From assembly GCA_035517695.1 (NCBI GenBank), contig DATIYI010000146.1, forward strand, positions 1 through 64,000: DNA of 64,000 bases. The letters are read 5' to 3'. Under the pieces are notes generated by a model. That model had not been told where the DNA came from, searched no databases, and saw nothing but the letters and a program-made list of their open reading frames with translations. Below are positions 1 to 8,700 of this stretch, piece by piece. The first letter of the stretch is position 1; every line of letters starts with the position of its first letter. The stretch comes from DATFVJ01 sp035517695 (GTDB lineage: Bacteria > Actinomycetota > Actinomycetes > Streptosporangiales > Streptosporangiaceae). The translations under genes and the position numbers were made by a program.

Positions 1-2
1 GG

Positions 3-391
3 CTGACCACCAACCTCTACCGGCGCACCGCCACCGCCAAAGACGCCCGCCGCCTGGCCCGCCGCTTCCGCGGTTTCGAAGACCTCATCCTGCGATTTGT
101 CACCCGCCCCGACCTGGACATCTTCACCAACAACGAAGCCGGGCGGACCATCCGGCCCACCAAGGTACAAATGCGCAGCTCAGGAGGCTGCTGGCGGACC
201 CCTGCAAAGCCTCGCCGACTTCGCGCTCGTCCAGTCCTACCTGTCTACCGGAAGCCACCAAATGGAGCATCGACAAACTCGACGCCCTCCGCGCCCTGTT
301 TACCGGCAGCACCTGGATGCCACCCGGACTCGAACCAGACCAACCAGCGCCTCACACAGCAAGATCGCAACAAGCCGCTGACGCTTGCTGA
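3..391 (+). pseudogene. IS66-family transposase, C-terminal remnant
   Basis: The left edge encodes a match to the C-terminal part of IS66 (TnpC-type) transposases: a short stretch ending in DLDIFTNNEAGRTIRPTKVQ, then QSLADFALVQSYLST, then IDKLDALRALFTGSTWMPPG. These pieces are colinear but fall in three reading frames (phase 3, then phase 1 near 196, then phase 2 from about 257), so at least two frameshifts separate them. The last segment stops at 389-391. The NN-A-R-I-R-K pattern is the conserved region around the third catalytic residue of the family, but here the usual aspartate/glutamate context is degraded. The 5' part lies outside the window. No terminal inverted repeat was seen after the stop. 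It is a dead insertion sequence fragment. Confidence 0.8.
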
Positions 392-633
392 TTAGCTACG
401 TATCACGGTAAGTGAGCTTTCTTTAGTATCACGACATGATCACACGCATTACTTGACGCCCCGCTAAAGTAGACGCTTGACTGTACTGCGGTCGCCATGC
501 GCACCCACGGTTACCACGGACAGTCACTACGCAATGGCCGCAACCTTACGCCTGCTGTTATATTTTTCGTCGACATCGACCGTTTCGGCCATTAATGTCC
601 AGCTAGAGATGCGAAAGCAGCGCGGACGCACCG

Positions 634-3291
634 ATGATCGATCACGACAGCGCACAGGCCAGTCAACCCGCCGCGCCGATCACGGCCGCCGATGGCGTGA
701 GCAGTGGCCAGCAGACCGGCGCCGGGCGGCTCAAGGGGCGATCCGGCTCCGCCATGGCGCTCAGGAACTGGCGGGTGCGCTGGCGACTGCTCGCCCTCAT
801 CGCGATCCCCACCGTGACGGCCATCGCGCTTGGCGCCATCAGGGTCGATACCGCGGTCCGCAGCGCTGGAACCTTCCAGCGGATCGAGCAGCTTGCCGTG
901 CTCGGCGGTGATGTAACCAAGCTCGCGCAGGCCATGGAGGACGAGCGCGACATCACGGCCGGCTTCATCGCGGCAGGTCGGCCGACCAGCGGCCAGGCCG
1001 CGCTGCGGAGCAAGCAGGCGGTCACCAACACCGGGGCGCGAGCCGTCCGCGCGCACGCGGCGAGCATCGGCAGTGCCTATCCGGAGGGTACCCGTGAGCA
1101 ACTGGCCGCGGTGCTCGCCAGGATCAGCGACCTGCGGGGACTACGAGCCGCGGCGCTCTCAACCAAGCTACCGGTACTTCCCATGATCACGGACTACTCG
1201 CAGGCCATCGCCGCGATGTTCGCCTTCAATGACGATATCGCCCAGGGCAGCGCCAACCCCGCGCTCAGCGACAGCGTCCGCACTCTCGGCCTGCTGTCGC
1301 GGATGAAGGATCAGGCGTCACAGCAGCGCGCCATCCTCTACGCCGCATTCATCTCGGGGCAGATGTCGCCGAACACGCTCAGCGCGCTGACCAGCGCTCA
1401 TGGACAGCAGGCCAACGATCTCTCCACTTTCATGGCCTCGACCACGGTCGGCCAGCAGCAACGGTACGCCGACACGGTTTCAGGCACGCAAGACGACCTC
1501 GCGCAGAACATGGAGCAGCGTGCGATCACGCTGGGAAGCCGCACCACCCCGCTGTTCGCCGGCACCACCAGCGGGGCCGCCAGCCGACAGTGGTACTCGG
1601 CGATGTCCGCCACCGTCGACCAGATGCGCACGGCTGAAAGCCAGGTGATCGACTCGATCATCGCGCAGAGCCGTGCGCTGCAGCGCGCCGCCACCCGCTC
1701 GGCCCTGCTCACCGGCATCGTGGTACTTTTTGTCCTCATCCTCGCCGTGGTCATGACCGTGATCATCGCCAGGTCCATGGTCCGCCCGCTGCGGCGGCTG
1801 CGCGCGGGCGCGCTCGACGTGGCCGGGGTAAGGCTCCCCGAGAAGGTGCGCCGGCTCAGCGAGACCGGCGGTGGCGGCGAGACGCTCGAGGTCGAGCCCA
1901 TCGACGTCTCATCGACCGATGAGGTCGGTGAGGTAGCCAGAGCGTTCGACCAGGTCCACAGCGAGGCGCTGCGACTGGCGGCGAACGAGGCCATGCTGCG
2001 CGGTAACGTCAATGCGATGTTCGTCAGCCTGTCCAGGCGCAGCCAGTCCCTGGTCGAACGCCAGATCAGGCTGATCGACGAACTCGAGCAAGGCGAGCAG
2101 GACGCGGACAAGCTGTCGAGCCTGTTCCGGATGGATCATCTGGCCACCCGGATGCGCCGTAACTCCGAGAACCTGCTCGTGCTCGCCGGCCACGAGACGG
2201 TACGGCGGTGGGGCAAGCCGGTCTCGCTTGTCGACGTCCTGCGCGCCGCCGTTTCCGAGATCGAGCAGTACGAGCAGGTCACCGTGAACGTCCAGCCCGG
2301 CACGTCCGTCGCTGGCAACGCGGTCAATGACGTGGTGCACCTGCTCGCGGAGTTGCTGGAGAACGCCACCTCCTTCTCCCCCGGCGACACGCCTGTCAAG
2401 GTGGCGGGGCATCTTTTGAACAGCGGCGGCGTCCTGCTTGACGTCACCGACCAGGGCGTAGGGATGAGCTCGGAGGAGATGGCCCAGGCGAACTGGCGGC
2501 TGGAGAACCCGCCCGTGGTCGATGTCGCGGTGTCCCGCCGGATGGGTCTTTTCGTGGTGGCCCGGCTAGCCGCACGGCACGGGATCCGGGTCCGGCTGCG
2601 GCAGCCCGAGCTTGGCGGCCTGACCGCACTCATTTGGCTGCCGGACAACCTGATCTCTCAGGAGACCAGGCCGCCCACCACGTGGCTGCAGCGGCTTGGC
2701 ACGCTGGAAGCCGGCCGAACGGCGGCCGAGCAGGCGTCGGACTCGTCGTCCTCCGCCGCCTCGATCCAGGGCGCGTCGATCCAGGGAGCAGAGACAGGGT
2801 CGTTGCGCCGCGCGGATACAGGCGCGATCGTCGGCACGGATACCGGGCCGACGCAGAATGTCCAGCCGCTGCGTGAGAAAAGCCCGGTGGTGATCCCCGC
2901 GGGACTGCGACAGGGTCCGGACGCCAGGCTGCCGATCTACGACTCGCTCGAGTCGGACTGGTTCCACCGGCGCGCGCGCTCGCCTGAACCCGACGAGGCG
3001 GCAGCTGATGACGCCGAGACGGGCCTCGCCGCTGAAGCGTGGACGTCGGCAGGGGACGAGGGCTGGCGTACCGCCAGGGGCACCGCCGAGCCTTCGGTCG
3101 GTGGCCTGACATCGGCCGGTTTGCCACGGCGCGTCCCGCAGGCCAATATCGTCCCCGGATCGGCGGCTGCCCGCGTTTTCGCGCCTGAGAACCCGGTGGT
3201 TTCCGCGGAGAGCGCACGCAACCGGATGGCGAGCTTCCAGCAGGGCGTTCGCCGCGCCCGTGCCGCGATCAAGACCGAGGACGCAGAATGA
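634..3291 (+). CDS. Nitrate/nitrite-sensing sensor histidine kinase (CvnA-like)
   Basis: This 885-residue membrane sensor kinase has one TM segment near residues 52-68, a long extracytoplasmic helical region of the nitrate/nitrite-sensing (NIT) type to about 350, a second TM near 357-380, and a HAMP-like linker. It then has a dimerisation helix bundle with DHLATRMRRNSENLL near residue 505 and a HATPase_c domain with the N-box LAELLENATSFSPGD near 575 and the G-box DVTDQGVGMS near 610. The last 220 residues are low complexity and probably disordered. This is the architecture of the first protein of actinobacterial conservons, which pair with a roadblock protein, a DUF742 protein and a small GTPase. 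Here only a broken roadblock gene follows, with an ATGA overlap. The start is uncertain because no strong ribosome site precedes 634; an in-frame ATG lies about 40 codons downstream. Confidence 0.88.
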   Translation: MIDHDSAQASQPAAPITAADGVSSGQQTGAGRLKGRSGSAMALRNWRVRWRLLALIAIPTVTAIALGAIRVDTAVRSAGTFQRIEQLAVLGGDVTKLAQAMEDERDITAGFIAAGRPTSGQAALRSKQAVTNTGARAVRAHAASIGSAYPEGTREQLAAVLARISDLRGLRAAALSTKLPVLPMITDYSQAIAAMFAFNDDIAQGSANPALSDSVRTLGLLSRMKDQASQQRAILYAAFISGQMSPNTLSALTSAHGQQANDLSTFMASTTVGQQQRYADTVSGTQDDLAQNMEQRAITLGSRTTPLFAGTTSGAASRQWYSAMSATVDQMRTAESQVIDSIIAQSRALQRAATRSALLTGIVVLFVLILAVVMTVIIARSMVRPLRRLRAGALDVAGVRLPEKVRRLSETGGGGETLEVEPIDVSSTDEVGEVARAFDQVHSEALRLAANEAMLRGNVNAMFVSLSRRSQSLVERQIRLIDELEQGEQDADKLSSLFRMDHLATRMRRNSENLLVLAGHETVRRWGKPVSLVDVLRAAVSEIEQYEQVTVNVQPGTSVAGNAVNDVVHLLAELLENATSFSPGDTPVKVAGHLLNSGGVLLDVTDQGVGMSSEEMAQANWRLENPPVVDVAVSRRMGLFVVARLAARHGIRVRLRQPELGGLTALIWLPDNLISQETRPPTTWLQRLGTLEAGRTAAEQASDSSSSAASIQGASIQGAETGSLRRADTGAIVGTDTGPTQNVQPLREKSPVVIPAGLRQGPDARLPIYDSLESDWFHRRARSPEPDEAAADDAETGLAAEAWTSAGDEGWRTARGTAEPSVGGLTSAGLPRRVPQANIVPGSAAARVFAPENPVVSAESARNRMASFQQGVRRARAAIKTEDAE

Positions 3292-3767
3292 CTAACACGG
3301 CGGAACGCACCAGGGCCCGCGTTGGCGCGGAGAGGAGCACCTGCTGGATCCGGCAGGCTACCCGGCGCGGGATCTGGGCTGGATGATCAACAACTTTATC
3401 GAGCATGTCCCCGATGTCGCGCACGCGCTTGTGGCGTCGTCCGACGGCATTCCCGTGGTCTGCTCCGCAGCGCTGCCCGCGGACCGTGCAGATCAGCTTG
3501 CGGCGGTCACGTCGGGCCTGACCAGCTTGACCCAGGCGCCTCGAGGATCTTCGAAGGCGGAGTCGTCACCCAGACCGTGGTGGAGATGCGGCGCGTGTGC
3601 TGATCATGATGGCGATCAGCAACGGCCCCATCCTTGCCGTGCTCGCCCGCCGCGACTGCGAATGGGCCTGGTCGCGTACGAGATGACACTGCCCGCCGAA
3701 CGTGCGGACACCCACGCTGACCCCGCAAGTCGGCGGTGCCGGGCAAGCGCTCGGTCAGCGAAACTAG
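3288..3767 (+). pseudogene. Roadblock/LC7 protein (CvnB-like), frameshifted
   Basis: The reading frame opens with ATG at 3288, overlapping the kinase stop codon as in intact conservons. Recognisable roadblock segments follow in order but in different frames: MTNTAERTRARVGAE, then LGWMINNFIEHVPDVAHAL with SSDGIPVVCSAALP, then FEGGVVTQTVVEM, then ISNGPILAVLARRDCEW, then GLVAYEMTLPAERA, then LTPQVGG, ending at a TAG at 3765-3767. At least four indels are needed to join them. An intact homologue binds the partner kinase and GTPase. The DUF742 and GTPase genes that normally come next are absent; the neighbouring gene is an unrelated glycosidase on the other strand. Clustered sequencing errors are an alternative explanation. 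Confidence 0.82.
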
Positions 3768-3842
3768 CGCCGGACCCGGGGCCTTTCGCCTACTCGGCCC
3801 GCGGCGCCTCTGCCGCTGAGCCTGGGGCAGGCCGTAGAGCTG

Positions 3843-5714
3843 TCAGCGGCGCCGGGCCCGGGAAAGCACCGCATCGACCACGCCGGCGCCGTGGTCGAGC
3901 TGGTAGTCGAGGTTGACCGCGGCGCTGATGAGAGCGAGATGGCTGAACGCCTGCGGGAAGTTGCCGAGCTGTTCGCCGGTGCTTCCTACCTCTTCTGAGT
4001 ACAGGCCGAGGTGATTGGCGTACGTGTGCATCTTCTCGAACGTCAGCCTCGCATCGTCGAGCCGCCCGGCGCGGGCGAGCGCCTCGACGTACCAGAACGT
4101 GCACAGCGAGAAAGTGCCCTCGTCGCCGGACAGGCCGTCGGGTGACGCACTCGGGTTGTAGCGGTAAACGAGGCTGTCGGACACCAGCTCGCGGTCCATC
4201 GCAGTCAACGTGGACAGCCACATCGGGTCGCGCGGGGCGATGAAGCCCTGGAGCGGCATCAGCAGCAGCGAGGAGTCGAGGACATCGGTGCCGTAATGCT
4301 GGGTGAAGGCACCGACCTTCGGATTCCAGCCCCGTTCCATGATCTGGTTGTAGACGCTGTCGCGCTCGGCGGTCCACCGTTCCACATTGGCCGGGCGAGC
4401 CCGGGACATGGCCATCCGGATCGCCCGGTCAAGCGCGACCCAGCTCTGGAACCTGCCGTAGGTGAAGTCCTCGCGGCCGCCCCGGGTCTCCCAGATGCCC
4501 TCATCGGGCTGATCCCAGTGCTCACATAGCCAGTCGATGAGGCCGGCCAGCTCCAGCCAGCCCTTGTGAGCCACCTGCAGCCCCTGGCTGTCGGCTTGGA
4601 ACGCGGCGTCCATGACCTCGCCGTAGATGTCGAGCTGTAGCTGATCGGCGGCACCGTTGCCGATGCGCACCGGCCGGGAACCGCGCCAGCCCTCGAAGTG
4701 GTCGAGGGTCTCCTCGACCAGATCGCAGGTGCCATCCACCCGGTACATGATCTTCAATGGGCGCTCGCCGCCGGAACCCTCGCTTGCCCTGTCGCGCAGC
4801 CAAGCGGCGAAGCCCGCGGCCTCTTCGGCGAAGCCGAGTCCCAGCAGCGCGTAGATGGAGAACGAGCCATCCCTTATCCACGTGTAGCGGTAGTCCCAGT
4901 TGCGCTCCCCGCCAACCTGTTCGGGCAGGCCGGTCGTGGGCGCGGCCACGACCGCGCCAGTGGGGGCGTACGTCATCAGCTTCAACGTCATAGCGGAGCG
5001 GGCCACCATCTCCCGCCAGCGGCCGGTATAGCTGGACTGGTACAACCAGTCACGCCAGAACCGTTCGGTTTCCTGGGTGAGACGCTCCAGCTGGCCGGGC
5101 GGGATCCGCTCGGGCGGGCCACCCATGGATTCGAGCACCAGCCCGCCGGTCTGTCCCGCCCGCAGGGTCCGCGCCGCGCGCACCCCATCGCCGTCGCGCT
5201 GCAAGGTAATGCCCTGGTCCTGCAGCGAAGTGCCCGTTGTGCCCACGGAATGAAGTGTCAGCTCGAAGCCGTCGGCGTGGAAAACGGCGCCGTTCTCGGA
5301 AAGCTCGAGCTTGTGCGGCTGACGGCCGTAGTCGAATCGCGGCTGCAGGTCCACCACGAACCTCATCGTTCCGCGTACCACCCGCAGCACCCGCACGATG
5401 CGGTGCTTGTCGGTCGCGGCGCCGTGGATGACCGGCATGAAGTCCAGCACCTCGCCCACACCGTCAGGGGTCATGAACCTGGTGATGAGGATCGCTGTGT
5501 CAGGCAAATACAACTGCCTGCTGACGTAGTCGTCCCTGTCAGGGGCGATGCGGAAATGACCGCCGCGGTTGGCGTCCAGCAAGCACGCGAACATGCTGGG
5601 CGAGTCAAACCGGGGACTGCAGAACCAGTCGATCGTGCCATCGGTCGTCACCAGCGCCGCTGTCTGCAGGTCGCCGATCAGCCCGTGATCACTAATGTTG
5701 GGATAACGGCTCAC
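3843..5714 (-). CDS. Glycoside hydrolase family 15 protein (glucoamylase/trehalase type)
   Basis: A cytoplasmic protein of 623 residues. The N-terminal region beginning SRYPNISDHGLIGDLQTAAL and containing DGTIDWFCSPRFDSPS is typical of GH15 proteins. The (alpha/alpha)6 barrel part shows NWDYRYTWIRDGSFSIYALL, a central QLDIYGEVMDA and a C-terminal EQLGNFPQAFSHLALISAA; acidic residues in such segments act as general acid and base in the family. Mycobacterial relatives have been described as trehalases, others as glucoamylases; the sequence alone does not choose. The GTG at 5714 is preferred because GGAGGAG lies just upstream and the conserved N-terminus begins there; the longer open frame to 5819 runs into the ATPase gene. 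It lies 76 nt downstream of that gene on the same strand, so co-transcription is possible. No signal peptide. Confidence 0.88.
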   Translation of the reverse strand: MSRYPNISDHGLIGDLQTAALVTTDGTIDWFCSPRFDSPSMFACLLDANRGGHFRIAPDRDDYVSRQLYLPDTAILITRFMTPDGVGEVLDFMPVIHGAATDKHRIVRVLRVVRGTMRFVVDLQPRFDYGRQPHKLELSENGAVFHADGFELTLHSVGTTGTSLQDQGITLQRDGDGVRAARTLRAGQTGGLVLESMGGPPERIPPGQLERLTQETERFWRDWLYQSSYTGRWREMVARSAMTLKLMTYAPTGAVVAAPTTGLPEQVGGERNWDYRYTWIRDGSFSIYALLGLGFAEEAAGFAAWLRDRASEGSGGERPLKIMYRVDGTCDLVEETLDHFEGWRGSRPVRIGNGAADQLQLDIYGEVMDAAFQADSQGLQVAHKGWLELAGLIDWLCEHWDQPDEGIWETRGGREDFTYGRFQSWVALDRAIRMAMSRARPANVERWTAERDSVYNQIMERGWNPKVGAFTQHYGTDVLDSSLLLMPLQGFIAPRDPMWLSTLTAMDRELVSDSLVYRYNPSASPDGLSGDEGTFSLCTFWYVEALARAGRLDDARLTFEKMHTYANHLGLYSEEVGSTGEQLGNFPQAFSHLALISAAVNLDYQLDHGAGVVDAVLSRARRR

Positions 5715-5790
5715 GTCGTTCTCCTCCCGCCCGCGCGATCGCGGGCCTGTGTCGCGGCGCGCCACCCAAACGCGGCGCCACCTAAACGAA

Positions 5791-8700
5791 TCAGCAACGC
5801 CGAGGGCGGGCGGCCCCACCCCTCGGGCGTGAAACCGCAGCTTGAGCAGTGGAAGGCGCGGACAATCGGTCCGGTACCAGGCGAGGTGCTACCCCGGCCG
5901 CGAGGGTCGCTCCCGCCGCGGATCCTGCTGCCATCGTCCAGGCGACAGGGCCGAGGGGGGTGCAGCCGAAGAACTGGCTAACACCCGGGGTCTCCACGAT
6001 GCCGACAAGCGCCGCGGCGGACAGGCCGCTGGTGGCGATGACGACAGGACTGCGCCAGTTTGTGAGCAGCGTCTGTCCCAGCTGGGTGAGCACCAAGCCC
6101 GCCAGGCCCATTGTGTCGGCGCGCTTCCTGCGTCCGGTCATCCGGCCCGCCTGCCACGCCGCGATACCGCCGAGGGCCGTCGCGCCGCCGCGAATCGAGA
6201 TGTTCCGCGCGAGTCCGGCTCCGAGGAAAGAGCCCACAGGGCCGGAGGCGGCGAGGGCATCGCCACCGTTTCCTGCGCCGTCCGGCACCGCGGGCGCGAG
6301 GGCCACGGCGAGCGCGGGAAACATGTCGGTCAGCAGGTTCACCAGCAGCAACTGGCGCGTGTTCAGCGGCGCCCGGCCCGTGAGAGCGGCACCGAGAAGG
6401 GTGAAGGCGACCTCTCCGGCATTGCCGCCCACGAGAATCGATACGGCGTCGCGCACACTCGCCCACAGCGCTCTGCCCTCCATCAGGGCATCCACGAGGC
6501 GGGACGTGTCCGCCTCCGTCAACACCAGATCGGCGGAACTCCGCGCTGATGTCGAGCCACGGGACGAGACCCCGATGCCCACGTCGGCGAGGCGGATAGC
6601 GGCGGCGTCGTTGGTTCCGTCGCCCGTCATGGCGACCACCCGACCGGCTCGTTGCAGCGAATGGATAATGTGCACCTTCTGCTCGGGCGAGACCCTCGCG
6701 AAGACGGCGCTCGCGGCTATCCGTGCGGTCCGTTCCGCCTCGGCGAGCTTGCTGATCTCCGCGCCGACCAGCACCTGGTCGGGCCGCGGAATTCCAACCT
6801 GCCTGGCGATCGCCGCGGCGGTCGCGGGGTGGTCACCTGTGATCATGGTGACAGTGATGCCTGCCTGGCTCAGTCTCTGGACGGCCTTCGCGGCCGTTGG
6901 CCGCGGCGTATCGGCGATGCCAAGAAAGCCGACCAAGGTCAGCCCGCCGACCAGGTCCGCGACCGGGCCCGCGCTGGCTACCCCGGACGGATCGGTCTCG
7001 GCGACGGCGAGAACGCGGAGCCCATCGGCGGCGAGATCATGGACGAGGCCCCGCGCCGCGCGGCGCAGGGCAGATGTCATGGGCACCACCTCTTTCGCGG
7101 CCGCGCCCGAGGTCGCGCGGATTTTCGTGCACCGGCCGAGAAGCACCTCGGGTGCACCCTTGACGGCCAGCCGGCTGGTTCGGGCGTCCAGACCGAGGGA
7201 CGCCGCATAGCCGCGGCTCGTCTCGAACGGCAGTTCATCGACCAGCCGCCAGGGCCGGTCGGCGCCCACATGGATGCGGGCCGCATCCACCACGGCCCGA
7301 TCGGTCGCGTGCGCCAGTGTTCGCGTCACATCGCCGTCCACGCGCGGGCTCGCGCGCGCGGCCACCAGAAGCAAATGCCGCCCGAGCGGGCTGTCGAACG
7401 CGATGTCCTGGCCAGGCAAGGCGAGTCTGGCGACCGCGAGGCGGCCCTCGGTGAGGGTGCCCGTCTTGTCGAAGCAAACAGTGTCAACCCGGCCGAGCGC
7501 CTCCAGCGCCCTAGCGGAGCGGACAAGCACGCCGCGCCTGGACAGCCGCCGCGCCGCCGCGAGCTCGGACACGGTCGCGACGAGCGGGAGCCCTTCAGGA
7601 ACCGCGGCTACGGCCACCGCGATTCCGGACGCGACCGCCTGGCGCAGCGGGACGCCCCGCACAAGCCCGAGACCCGCGACGGCCAGCCCACCGAGGCCGG
7701 TGGCCGGCAGCGCGATCCTGGTCAGCTCGGCCAGCCGTGCCTGGATGCCGACCGGAGGAGCCGACCGGCCGGCCGTGCTCGCGGCTCGCCCCGCCTCGGT
7801 CCCGCTACCGGTGGCGGTCACCACCGCGTAACCGGTCCCTGCGAGCACTGAGCTGCCCTCGTAGATCATGCAGGTCCGCTCAGCGAGCGGAGCGCCCGGT
7901 GTGGGCGTCGGCGTCTTGGTTACTGGTACGGACTCGCCGGTCAGCGTCGACTCGTCGATCTCCAGGTCATCAGCGAGCAGCAGCCTGGCATCCGCGGGCA
8001 CGACGTCAGACGGGCGCAGCAGGATAAGATCCCCGGCGCTCAACTCGCTCGCGGGCACCGTGTCCGAGGCAGCCTGGACGAGGCCGGCAAACAGGCCGGC
8101 CGCCGAGGTGGCAGGTGCGCCCCGCGCCGCGGCGTGTGCCTGCGGCGTCCAGCGCAGCCGCCTCGCCACGACCTGCTCCTCGATCAGCAGTCGGCGCAGC
8201 GCCCGTTCTGCGCGCATCCGCTCTGCCCCGCTGATCAGCGCGTTGCCCGTCATGACGCTCGCGACCAGGGCTGCATCGACGGTCGATCCGACCACGGCCG
8301 ACGCCACGGCGCCGAACGCCAGCACTGGCGTCAGCGGATCCCGAAGCTCGTCACGGACCAGTCCGCTCAGTTCGAAGCCGCCTCGCACCGACCTGGCGGC
8401 CACGGCGGACACTATGCGCAACCCGCCCGCGGGTCTCAGCGCCGCCACGGCGCCGGCCCCGTCGCCGCCGCCGGCTCTGCGCTCCGCCCAGCCGTCGGCC
8501 CGGTCGTCGGCCCGGTCGTCGGCCCGGTCGTCGGCTCCGCCAGCAGCCCCGCTGCCTGCTGCCGCAGTGGTTGCGGGTCGCCCATCCCGGCGCGGCTTGC
8601 GGGCCGCCCACAGCCGCGCGACCGCGTCTTCGGCGCTCATCGCGTGCCAGGCTCCGTGCGGCAGCGGCTCAGGATCGGGCTGGCGCGTGGCGGCCCGCGC

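Noticed and set aside
97..381. 94-codon plus-strand frame in the transposase remnant
   Set aside because: It only captures one of the three frames of the broken IS66 gene.
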